In this document: positions 25,175 through 32,539 of the stretch, one piece after another
How positions within the stretch are numbered: the first letter of the stretch is position 1
Layout of the letters: the number at the start of each line of letters is the position of its first letter
Source: Bradyrhizobium barranii subsp. apii
Lineage (GTDB): Bacteria; Pseudomonadota; Alphaproteobacteria; Rhizobiales; Xanthobacteraceae
Direction: 5' to 3'
NCBI RefSeq assembly: GCF_011516635.5
Contig: NZ_CP096255.1
Location: forward strand, 3,656,501-3,720,500
Length of the DNA: 64,000 nt
Translations under genes and position numbers: made by a program
The notes under the pieces: model-generated
What the model saw: the letters and a program-made list of their open reading frames with translations, nothing else
Told to the model about the DNA's origin: nothing
Database searches by the model: none

Positions 25175-25203
25175 TGTTGCACGCTTTTAAGATTGGTGCA
25201 ACA
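25175..25203. promoter_or_regulatory. Candidate RpiR operator in the rpiR/aapQ divergent promoter
   Basis: TGTTGCAC-N13-GTGCAACA is a perfect 8-bp inverted repeat, 9 bases upstream of the regulator start and about 50 bases upstream of the aapQ-like start. Rhizobial and pseudomonad RpiR regulators typically bind such GTTG-type palindromes close to their own promoter. Confidence 0.5.
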
Positions 25204-25253
25204 GTTGACGTGCGCCGCCGGAAATCGTTGCTCGCCAGAAGGATTTTTGTGCT

Positions 25254-26441
25254 GTGACTTCAGACAGTCCAAGACCGCCGCCCCGCCGTCGCTTCTTCGG
25301 CGGATTTGGCCGCCGAGAGCTGCAAGGCCTGTTCTGGCAGGTGCTCGTCGTCGGAATCGTGCTTGGGGTTGTCGCCTTCCTCTGGTCCAACACCGTCACC
25401 AATCTCTCGGCCCGCCGCATCACCACCGGCTTCGCTTTCCTCGGCCGGGAAGCCGGCATGCCGATCGCCGACAGCCTGCTCTCTTATAATCCGAGAGACA
25501 CGTACCTGTGGGCCTTCGTCGTCGGCATCGCCAACACCTTGCGCGTCGCCGTGATCGGCATCGTGCTCGCGACGATCCTGGGCACGCTGATCGGCATTTC
25601 GCGTCTCTCCGCCAACTGGCTGTTGTCGCGGCTCGCCGCCGTCTATGTCGAAACGCTCCGCGACATCCCGCTGCTGCTTCAGCTCTTGTTCTGGTACGTG
25701 TTGATGCAGGCGCTGCCGGCCGCGCGCGCGGCCTGGCGGCCGGTCGAGGGCGTATTTCTGTCCAATCGCGGCCTGATCCTGCCGGCGATTCCGGTCGGCT
25801 CGCCGCAGCTCTGGGTGCTCGGTACAGCCGTGCTCGGGCTTGCCGTGTTCTATCTCATCAGGCGATGGCTGATCGCGCAGCAGATGCGCGACGGCAAGCC
25901 GCGGCCAGCGTGGCCCTTTGCGGTTGGCCTCATCGTCGCGCTGCCGGCGGCAATGTCGGTGGCGCTTGGTGTGTCCTGGAAGATCGAATGGCCGGAGCTG
26001 CGCGGCTTCAACTTCGTCGGCGGGCTGACGCTCGCGCCGGAGTATTTCGCGCTGCTGATCGCGCTCGTGACCTACACCTCGGCCTTCATTGCCGAGATCG
26101 TGCGCAGCGGCATCCAGTCCGTGCCGCGCGGACAATGGGATGCCGCCAATGCGCTCGGCTTGCGCCGCAGCTTCATGCTGCGGCAGATCATCCTGCCCCA
26201 GGCGCTGCGCGTCATCGTGCCGCCGATGACGAGCCAGTACCTCAACCTGACCAAGAACTCCTCGCTCGCGGTCGCGATCGGCTACCAGGACGTCGTGTCA
26301 GTCGCCAATACCACGCTGAACCAGACCGGGCAGGCGATCGAGGCCATCGCGCTGATCATGGCGGTGTTCTTGACCATCAGCCTCGGCATCAGCTTCTTCA
26401 TGAACTGGTACAATTCGCGCATCGCGCTGGTGGAGCGCTGA
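25254..26441 (+). CDS. Amino-acid ABC transporter permease (AapQ-like)
   Basis: The 395-residue inner-membrane protein has a short Arg-rich cytoplasmic start, about eight membrane segments and the HisM-type permease EAA loop (SIQSVPRGQWDAANALGLRRSFMLRQIILPQALRVIVPP). It has the unusually long N-terminal half typical of AapQ. The start is a GTG behind AAGGA. It begins an operon with the AapM-like gene 2 bases downstream. No ATP-binding subunit follows, so the system must borrow one encoded elsewhere or be incomplete. Confidence 0.9.
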   Translation: MTSDSPRPPPRRRFFGGFGRRELQGLFWQVLVVGIVLGVVAFLWSNTVTNLSARRITTGFAFLGREAGMPIADSLLSYNPRDTYLWAFVVGIANTLRVAVIGIVLATILGTLIGISRLSANWLLSRLAAVYVETLRDIPLLLQLLFWYVLMQALPAARAAWRPVEGVFLSNRGLILPAIPVGSPQLWVLGTAVLGLAVFYLIRRWLIAQQMRDGKPRPAWPFAVGLIVALPAAMSVALGVSWKIEWPELRGFNFVGGLTLAPEYFALLIALVTYTSAFIAEIVRSGIQSVPRGQWDAANALGLRRSFMLRQIILPQALRVIVPPMTSQYLNLTKNSSLAVAIGYQDVVSVANTTLNQTGQAIEAIALIMAVFLTISLGISFFMNWYNSRIALVER

Positions 26442-26443
26442 TC

Positions 26444-27553
26444 ATGAGGGCGATCACCGACATTCCGGACGCCCCGCGTGCTGCCCGCCGCCCGCAGATG
26501 GGCAATCCGGTGCTGCGCTGGCTGCGCACCAATTTGTTCTCGTCGATCCCCAATGCCATCCTTTCGGTCGTGTTGCTGGCGATCCTCGCCAAGGGCATCT
26601 TCAGCTTCGTGCAGTGGGGCATCGCGAATGCCGTGTGGCTCACGCCGGCAAACGACTCGAGCGCCTGCCGCGCCGCGCGCGGCCTCGGTGCCTGCTGGGC
26701 GATCATCCCCGAAAAATATCGCTTCATCCTGTTCGGCACCTATCCGTTTGACGAGCAGTGGCGGCCGGCGCTGTCGGTCGTGCTGTTCATCGCGCTGTTC
26801 TATCTCTCCACCCGCCGCGCCCTGTGGCGGCGCGAGCTGGCCTATATCTGGATCGGCGCGCTGGCGCTGATCAGCGTACTGATGTGGGGCGGCGTATTCG
26901 GCCTCTCCTTCGTCTCGCAGGACCGTTGGGGCGGATTGCCGGTGACACTGATCCTGGCGACGTTTGGATTGGCCTTTGGTTTCCCGCTCGGAATCCTCGT
27001 TGCACTCGGCCGGCGCTCAAAGCTGCCGGCGATCCGCTCGCTCAGCGTCCTCTATGTCGAGCTGATCCGCGGCGTGCCGCTGGTGAGCCTGCTCTTCATG
27101 GCGAGCGTGATGTTTCCGCTGTTCATGCCGAGCGGATTCAACATCGACAAGCTGTTGCGTGCGCAGATCGCCATCATCCTGTTCGCGGGCGCTTACCTTG
27201 CCGAAGTCATCCGTGGCGGCCTCCAGGCCGTGCCGCGCGGGCAATATGAGGCCGCCGAGGCGCTGGGGCTGTCCTACTGGCGCAAGCATCGCCTGATCGT
27301 CCTGCCGCAGGCGATCCGCCATGTCATCCCGCCGCTGGTCAACACCTTCATCGCCTTCTTCAAGGACACCAGCCTGGTCCTGATCATCGGCATCTTCGAC
27401 CTGCTGACGACGGCCAAGACCGCAATCATCGATCCGGCCTGGCAGCAATTCTCGGTCGAGGTCTACATCTTCGTCGCCGCGATCTACTTTGTCTTTTGCT
27501 TTGCGATGTCGCGGTACAGTCGCGGCCTGGAGGCGAATACCGCGTCGAGGTGA
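26444..27553 (+). CDS. Amino-acid ABC transporter permease (AapM-like)
   Basis: The 369-residue inner-membrane permease starts at ATG 26444, two bases after the AapQ-like stop. It has around eight membrane segments, a periplasmic stretch with CRAARGLGACWAIIPEKYRFILFG, and the EAA loop GLQAVPRGQYEAAEALGLSYWRKHRLIVLPQAIRHVIPPLVN near residue 270. It pairs with AapQ to form the membrane channel. Downstream is an unrelated small secreted protein gene rather than the expected aapP ATPase. Confidence 0.9.
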   Translation: MRAITDIPDAPRAARRPQMGNPVLRWLRTNLFSSIPNAILSVVLLAILAKGIFSFVQWGIANAVWLTPANDSSACRAARGLGACWAIIPEKYRFILFGTYPFDEQWRPALSVVLFIALFYLSTRRALWRRELAYIWIGALALISVLMWGGVFGLSFVSQDRWGGLPVTLILATFGLAFGFPLGILVALGRRSKLPAIRSLSVLYVELIRGVPLVSLLFMASVMFPLFMPSGFNIDKLLRAQIAIILFAGAYLAEVIRGGLQAVPRGQYEAAEALGLSYWRKHRLIVLPQAIRHVIPPLVNTFIAFFKDTSLVLIIGIFDLLTTAKTAIIDPAWQQFSVEVYIFVAAIYFVFCFAMSRYSRGLEANTASR

Positions 27554-27720
27554 GCGGCTTTCCCCGCCGCGGGAGCGGGCCAGAAGCGCTGGAAGCCTAT
27601 ACTGGAGCGCGAAATGATTATGCCGCGCCTATATCGCGTGCCTGGATTCAAACTGGCAATCCTACGCGGCGAGATCCATCTGCAATTTGCTGGTGGCACT
27701 CACAAGAGGCACGTCACATC

Positions 27721-27933
27721 ATGATGAAATCAGTTCTCGCAGCGTCGGCCATGCTGGTCGCGCTTTGCTCCGCCGCCTCTGCCCACGAGGCAATGAATCA
27801 CTCGCACATGGCTTCGGCGGCCACCGTCCAGATGTCGCAAACGCATCCGAACTCCTTCGCCTTCGCCGCTCCAACGGATGAGGCCGGATACGACGCGCAT
27901 CGGTATCACGGCGGGCCGAAAGCGAACGACTAG
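27721..27933 (+). CDS. Small secreted His/Met-containing protein of unknown function
   Basis: The 70-residue product starts at the double ATG and has a clear Sec signal peptide (MMKSVLAASAMLVALCSAASA, cut after ASA about residue 21). The mature 49 residues begin with His and contain six His (HEAMNHSHM, THP, AHRYHGG) and several Met, a composition compatible with copper or other metal binding. I do not recognise the family. It stands alone between the aapM-like gene and the convergent amidase gene. An AGAGGCAC purine-rich stretch precedes the start at a usable distance. Confidence 0.65.
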   Translation: MMKSVLAASAMLVALCSAASAHEAMNHSHMASAATVQMSQTHPNSFAFAAPTDEAGYDAHRYHGGPKAND

Positions 27934-27940
27934 GGTCTGA

Positions 27941-27979
27941 CCGGCGCACGGCGGGGACGGCCAAGTCCCCGCCGGTGCG
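27941..27979. terminator. Probable bidirectional stem-loop between convergent genes
   Basis: GGCGGGGAC-GGCCAA-GTCCCCGCC is a perfect 9-bp stem (27950-27973), extended by further partial pairing outside, midway between the small secreted protein gene and the convergent amidase gene. There is no T-run, so termination is inferred from position and strength of the stem. Confidence 0.45.
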
Positions 27980-27986
27980 GCTCGCG

Positions 27987-29405
27987 TTATGCCTTCACCT
28001 TGGGATCGATCGGCGTGGAGCCGCGCAGACCCAGAATATCCTCCAACACCTTCGCGCCGGCGATCACCTGCGCATCCGCGCGCGGGGCGCCGACGACCTG
28101 CACACCGATCGGTAGGCCCGACGCCGTAAAGCCGCAGGGCAGCGACAGCGACGGGCAGCAGGCGAGCGTGATGGCGTAGACGATGCCGAGCCATTCGACA
28201 TAGTTCTCGAACTTCTTGCCGGCGCATTCGGCGACATAGCGGTGCTCGATCGGGAAGGGCGGTACGATCGTGGTTGGCGTCAACAGAAGGTCGTAGTTTT
28301 TGAAGAACTCGATCGCGCGCGCAGTCATGCCGACGCGCTGCGCCTCGGCGCGCGCGAGCTGCTCGACGGTGAGCTTGAGGCCTTCCTCGATGTTCCAGAT
28401 CACCTCGGGCTTCAGAAGGTCGCGCTTGGTACGCAGCAGATTGGCCTTGGTGATCGCGAAATCGAAGGCGCGCAGGACGTGGAAGCATTCATGCGCCTCG
28501 CGCCAGTCCGGATGCGCTTCCTCCACGATCGCGCCGGCCTCCGCAAAGCGTTCCGCGGCCTTGCGCGTGATCGCCTTGACCTCGGGATCGACCGGCGTGA
28601 TGCCGAGATCGGACGAATAGGCGATGCGCTTCGGCTTCTTGCCCGACTGCGCCGCCGACAGGAACGAGGTCGCAGGCGCCGGCAGCGACAGCGGGTCGTC
28701 CGCATAGTCGCCGCTCATGGCATCCAACAACAGCGCAAGATCCTCGACGTTGCGCGCCATCGGCCCAACCACGCCGAGATTGCGGTCGATCGCCGATTTG
28801 GGGGTGTGTGCGACGCGCCCGATGCTCGGCCGCATGCCGACCACGCCGCAGAAGGCCGCGGGGCTGCGCAGGCTGCCGCCCATGTCGGAGCCCTGCGCAA
28901 GCCAGGCCATGCCGGTGGCCAGCGCCACCGCCGCGCCGCCGGAGGAGCCGGCCGCAGACTTCGTCGTATCCCAGGGATTGAGCGTCGCGCCGAACACTTC
29001 GTTGAAGGTGTTGGCGCCGGCGCCGAATTCCGGTGTGTTCGACTTGGCGTAGACGACCGCGCCATTGCCTTCGAGGTTCTCGACCATGAGATCGGACTGC
29101 TTGGGCACATTGTCCTTGAAGATCGGCGAACCCTGCGTGTTCAGCACGCCCGCGACATCGGTCAGGTCCTTGATCGGTACCGGCAGGCCCGCGAGCAGGC
29201 CGCGCGCGCCGGCCGGCTTCTGCATCAGCGCCTTGGCGTTGTCCCGCGCGCGATCGAAGCATAGCGTCGGCAGCGCGTTGACCTTGCCGTCGACCTCACC
29301 GATGCGCTTCTCCAGCGCATCCAGAAGCTCGAGCGGCGAGACGTCGCCGGATCGCAGCTTGTCGACGACGGCGCGTGCGGTTTCGCGGATCAGGTCTTGA
29401 GACAA
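27987..29405 (-). CDS. Amidase signature family protein
   Basis: The 472-residue protein shows the Ser-cis-Ser-Lys amidase arrangement: Lys79 in GLPVPIKDLTDV, the Gly/Ser-rich KSAAGSSGGAAVALATGM (Ser154/155), and Ser178 in QGSDMGGSLRSPAAFCGVVGMRPS. It hydrolyses amide bonds, but the substrate is not evident; aryl or aliphatic amides are common in the family. There is no signal peptide. It is transcribed alone, with a family A repeat upstream of its start, and it converges with the small secreted protein gene. Confidence 0.88.
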   Translation of the reverse strand: MSQDLIRETARAVVDKLRSGDVSPLELLDALEKRIGEVDGKVNALPTLCFDRARDNAKALMQKPAGARGLLAGLPVPIKDLTDVAGVLNTQGSPIFKDNVPKQSDLMVENLEGNGAVVYAKSNTPEFGAGANTFNEVFGATLNPWDTTKSAAGSSGGAAVALATGMAWLAQGSDMGGSLRSPAAFCGVVGMRPSIGRVAHTPKSAIDRNLGVVGPMARNVEDLALLLDAMSGDYADDPLSLPAPATSFLSAAQSGKKPKRIAYSSDLGITPVDPEVKAITRKAAERFAEAGAIVEEAHPDWREAHECFHVLRAFDFAITKANLLRTKRDLLKPEVIWNIEEGLKLTVEQLARAEAQRVGMTARAIEFFKNYDLLLTPTTIVPPFPIEHRYVAECAGKKFENYVEWLGIVYAITLACCPSLSLPCGFTASGLPIGVQVVGAPRADAQVIAGAKVLEDILGLRGSTPIDPKVKA

Positions 29406-29431
29406 CTATTTTACTCCTGTGCTTATTGTGT

Positions 29432-29512
29432 CGTCATTGCGAGCGCAGCGAAGCAATCCGAACTGCCACAGCGGATGCATTCCTGGATTGCTTCGCTGCG
29501 CTCGCAATGACG
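29432..29512. repeat. Dispersed palindromic repeat, family A (copy 2 of 3)
   Basis: CGTCATTGCGAGCGCAGCGAAGCAATCC and the inverted CTGGATTGCTTCGCTGCGCTCGCAATGACG flank a short, poorly conserved centre. It occupies the gap between the amidase gene and the downstream end of the SDR gene, both on the minus strand. Confidence 0.85.
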
Positions 29513-29519
29513 GGAAAAA

Positions 29520-30296
29520 CTAACCCCAGCCCGCGCTGATGCCGCCATCCACGGTATAGATGACCCCCGACGTATATCCGGCGCGATCGGACGCCAGGAA
29601 CGCCATGAGATCGCCGATCTCGCGCGCATGCGCGGGCCGGCCGAGCGGCAGGCTCTTCTGGAATTCCTTGTAACGGCTCTCATCGCCGAACTGGTGCTTT
29701 GCCCGCGTCTTGAGCAGGGTGACGTGGCGATCAGTGCCGACCGGGCCGGGATTGATGCCGACCACGCGGATGTTGTCGGCAAGGCTCTTGCCGCCGAGCG
29801 CGCGGGTGAAGGCCATCAATGCGGCGTTGCCGGCGCTGCCGCAGATGTAATTGGCGTCGAATTTTTCGCCGGCCGCGCCGATGTCATTGACGATGACGCC
29901 GCCGCCCTTCGCCTTCATCTGCGCGTAGATCTGCCGCGTCAGATTGATGTAGCCGAACACTTTCAATTCCCAGGCGTGCCGCCAGGTCGCCTCGTCGATC
30001 TTGTCGATCGAGCCGCCGGGGATGTCGCCTGCATTGTTGACGAGCACGTCGATGTCGGCGGCTTCCCTCGCGAGCCGCGCGATGTCCTCGGCCTTGCGCA
30101 GGTCCACGATGCTCGTCGCGGCATCGATCTGGTGCGCGGAGCGCAGGCGGTCCGCCAGCGCCTTGAGCTGGTCGCCGCTGCGGGCGGCGAGCAGGAGGTT
30201 CGCGCCTTCCTCGGCAAACGCCTCGGCGGCGGCTGCGCCAATGCCTTTGGACGCGCCTGTGATCAGGACGCGCTTGCAACGCAGATGCAGATCCAT
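29520..30296 (-). CDS. SDR-family protein lacking the canonical catalytic Lys
   Basis: The 258-residue Rossmann-fold protein has the NAD(P)-binding TGASKGIG (residues 13-20) and NNAG (87-90) motifs. The normal YxxxK pair is not conserved: Tyr150 is followed by ICGS, so Ser154 stands where Lys is expected. The usual catalytic Ser region reads VIVNDIGAAGE. The rest of the fold, including the terminal VDGG, is normal. It may be an inactive or mechanistically different SDR. The start MDLHLRC is chosen over an upstream in-frame ATG for family fit. It is divergent from the tartrate dehydrogenase-like gene. Confidence 0.82.
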   Translation of the reverse strand: MDLHLRCKRVLITGASKGIGAAAAEAFAEEGANLLLAARSGDQLKALADRLRSAHQIDAATSIVDLRKAEDIARLAREAADIDVLVNNAGDIPGGSIDKIDEATWRHAWELKVFGYINLTRQIYAQMKAKGGGVIVNDIGAAGEKFDANYICGSAGNAALMAFTRALGGKSLADNIRVVGINPGPVGTDRHVTLLKTRAKHQFGDESRYKEFQKSLPLGRPAHAREIGDLMAFLASDRAGYTSGVIYTVDGGISAGWG

Positions 30297-30362
30297 GAAG
30301 GGTACTCGCTCGGTGGGAACATCAGGATCAAACCAGTAGGCGCTCGGCCGCGCCACGGTCAA

Positions 30363-30412
30363 CATTGCAGTGCAGCGTTGCACTGCTGCCGAGTTTGGTC
30401 CATTGCAGTGCG
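30363..30412. promoter_or_regulatory. Palindrome and repeated half-sites upstream of the tartrate dehydrogenase-like gene
   Basis: GCAGTGCA-GCGT-TGCACTGC (30367-30386) is a perfect 8-bp inverted repeat. CATTGCAGTGC occurs as a direct repeat at 30363 and again at 30401, 38 bases apart. The cluster is 45-95 bases upstream of the ATG at 30456 and looks like a multi-site operator for a regulator not encoded nearby. Confidence 0.4.
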
Positions 30413-30455
30413 GTCAAAAAGGCGGCGGCTGCCGGACCAACCAAGGACGTTCTCG

Positions 30456-31529
30456 ATGAGCAAGAAACAATACCGGATTGCAGTCATTCCCGGCGATGGC
30501 ATCGGCAAGGAAGTGATGCCCGAGGGCATGCGCGTTCTCGAGGCAGCGGCGAAGAAGCACGGGGTGTCCCTGCATTTCGACCATTTCGACTTCTCGTCCT
30601 GGGACTATTACGAGAAGCACGGCCAGATGATGCCCGACGACTGGAAGGAAAAGATCGGCAAGCATGACGCGATCTATTTCGGCGCCGTCGGCTGGCCGGC
30701 CAAGATTCCGGATCACGTCTCGCTGTGGGGGTCGCTGATCAAGTTTCGCCGCGAGTTCGACCAGTATGTGAATTTGCGCCCGGTGCGGCTGATGCCCGGC
30801 GTGCCGTCGCCGCTGGCCAACCGCAAGCCCGGTGACATCGATTTCTGGGTGGTGCGCGAGAACACCGAAGGTGAATATTCCTCCGTCGGCGGCCGCATGT
30901 TCCCGGACACCGACCGGGAGTTCGTGACGCAGCAGACGGTGATGACCCGCACCGGCGTCGACCGCATCCTGAAATTCGCTTTCGAGCTCGCGCAGTCGCG
31001 CCCGAAGAAGCACCTGACCTCGGCGACCAAGTCCAACGGCATCTCCATCACCATGCCCTATTGGGACGAGCGCGTGGAGGCGATGGCCAAGAAGTTTCCG
31101 GGCGTGAAGTGGGACAAGTACCACATTGACATTCTGACCGCGAACTTCGTGCTGCATCCGGACTGGTTCGACGTCGTGGTCGGCTCGAATCTGTTCGGCG
31201 ACATCCTCTCCGATCTCGGCCCGGCCTGCACTGGCACCATCGGCATCGCGCCATCAGGCAACATCAATCCCGAGGGCGATTTCCCCTCGGTGTTCGAGCC
31301 GGTGCACGGCTCGGCGCCCGATATTGCGGGGCAGGGCATCGCCAACCCGATCGGCGCGATCTGGTCCGGCGCGATGATGCTCGAGCACCTCGGCGAGAAG
31401 GAGGCCGGTAAGTCGATCGTCGATGCGATCGAGCGCACGCTCGCCGAACGGACGCTGCGAACGAAGGACCTCGGCGGCAACGCCGACACCACCGCCTGCG
31501 GCAAGGCGGTCTCGGATATGGTGGATTGA
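30456..31529 (+). CDS. Tartrate dehydrogenase/decarboxylase-like isopropylmalate-family dehydrogenase
   Basis: The 357-residue protein belongs to the isocitrate/isopropylmalate dehydrogenase family. It has IAVIPGDGIGKEVMPEG at the start, the substrate/metal helix VVRENTEGEYSSVGG, the metal-binding SNLFGDILSDLGP, and the cofactor loop FEPVHGSAPDIAGQGIANPIG. The short N-terminus and residues such as YFGAVGWPAKIPDHVSLWGSLIKFRREFDQYVNLRPV match tartrate dehydrogenase (TtuC/YeaU type), which oxidises tartrate or D-malate using NAD. D-malate dehydrogenase remains an alternative. It is a single gene with an elaborate palindrome upstream. Confidence 0.85.
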   Translation: MSKKQYRIAVIPGDGIGKEVMPEGMRVLEAAAKKHGVSLHFDHFDFSSWDYYEKHGQMMPDDWKEKIGKHDAIYFGAVGWPAKIPDHVSLWGSLIKFRREFDQYVNLRPVRLMPGVPSPLANRKPGDIDFWVVRENTEGEYSSVGGRMFPDTDREFVTQQTVMTRTGVDRILKFAFELAQSRPKKHLTSATKSNGISITMPYWDERVEAMAKKFPGVKWDKYHIDILTANFVLHPDWFDVVVGSNLFGDILSDLGPACTGTIGIAPSGNINPEGDFPSVFEPVHGSAPDIAGQGIANPIGAIWSGAMMLEHLGEKEAGKSIVDAIERTLAERTLRTKDLGGNADTTACGKAVSDMVD

Positions 31530-31540
31530 GGCGGCAGATC

Positions 31541-31708
31541 TTCCCCTCCCCCCTTGTGGGAGAGGGTGGCTCGCCGCGTAGCGGCGAGACGGGTGAGGGG
31601 TCTGTCTCCGCAGAGACGGGCCTCTCGTCCGAGAATTTTTTCTTCGCGGAGAGAACCCCTCATCCGGCGCTTCGCGCCACCTTCTCCCACAAGTGGAGAA
31701 GGGAAGGG
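31541..31708. repeat. Dispersed palindromic repeat, family D (long copy)
   Basis: CCCCTCCCCCCTTGTGGGAGAGGGTGGCTCGCCGCGTAGCGGCGAG...GTGAGGGG at the left and CCCCTCATCCGGCGCTTCGCGCCACCTTCTCCCACAAGTGGAGAAGGG at the right form a long imperfect inverted repeat with internal hairpins. It fills the space between the convergent tartrate dehydrogenase-like and SUFU genes. Confidence 0.8.
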
Positions 31709-31730
31709 GCAGCGGTGTTTTGGGCGCACT

Positions 31731-32372
31731 CTACACGTAAGATTTCCGCGTCGGATCGAAGATCGGCGGATAATTGTTCTCGTCGAGCAGATCGAGAAAC
31801 GGGTCGAGTCCCCTGGACTTGATGAGGCCGAGCTCCTGATGCGAGATCAGGTTCACGGTCAGGATCTCCACGGGATCGCTCGCGATCTCCAGCGCCTCGG
31901 CGATCTGCTTATCGGGGCCGATGATCGGTGTGAGAAACAGGAGCGTCTCGAAGTCCGTTCCTGCAACCGGCGGACACGGCAGCGCGACGCGATGACCAAA
32001 ACCGAACCACGTCGTGTCGATGAACGGCAGATTGGCCAGCCAGCGCAGATTGGCGCAAACCTCCTCTGTCGGCTCCCGGACATACCACATCAGCTCGGCA
32101 CGTGGCTTGGCGTCCCCATGCACCCCCGGCATTCGCTGTTCGCTCATGCCGTTGGTCAGAAGCACATAACCTTCGTCAGATCCCTCCTGGCACACCGGCA
32201 CGAAATCGCGGCCAAAGGCGTGGATGTCGATGCGGCGCTCCGCGCTGTCGGTGAAGCTGTGCTCGGGCTCGCCAAGCTCGCTTTCATAGATCGCGAGCCG
32301 GTGCCGGTAGAAGTCGGTTTCGGGTAACGGCTCGCTTGAGCCGGACATGAGCTTTGCAAGACGGGAGAACAT
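31731..32372 (-). CDS. Suppressor of fused (SUFU) domain protein
   Basis: The 213-residue protein resembles the bacterial suppressor of fused-like domain: GEPEHSFTDSAERRIDIHAF near the N-terminus, YVLLTNGMSEQRMPG, RAELMWYVREP and LPFIDTTWFGFGHRVALPCPPVAGTDFETLLFLTPII. In animals SUFU binds Gli factors; in bacteria such domains occur as immunity proteins of polymorphic toxins or as stand-alone proteins of unknown role. No toxin gene is adjacent. There is no signal peptide. A GTG at 32372 or an ATG inside could be the start. Assignment is by motif memory only. Confidence 0.7.
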   Translation of the reverse strand: MFSRLAKLMSGSSEPLPETDFYRHRLAIYESELGEPEHSFTDSAERRIDIHAFGRDFVPVCQEGSDEGYVLLTNGMSEQRMPGVHGDAKPRAELMWYVREPTEEVCANLRWLANLPFIDTTWFGFGHRVALPCPPVAGTDFETLLFLTPIIGPDKQIAEALEIASDPVEILTVNLISHQELGLIKSRGLDPFLDLLDENNYPPIFDPTRKSYV

Positions 32373-32539
32373 GTGAACCTCGGGGGCGGATGTGGACCGG
32401 GATATCCGCGTTGTCGTGAGACGACGCGGGCCGGTTCAAATCCGCTCCACGAGTGCGGTGATGCTTCGCTTTAGTCCAGACCTCGTTGCGCGATCGTGCA
32501 CTTGGCCGGGCTATTCTCAGCGATGCGCTTCGTTCCCGA

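Noticed and set aside
32427..32450. GGTTCAAATCC-like sequence resembling a tRNA T-arm
   Set aside because: The stem has a mismatch, no acceptor or D-arm can be found upstream, and no CCA follows. It is probably chance or a very degraded fragment.
32373..32539. Possible small gene between SUFU and Ldh-family genes
   Set aside because: No frame with ribosome site and plausible protein; the region holds a short GTCGT-GAG-ACGAC hairpin and otherwise nothing.
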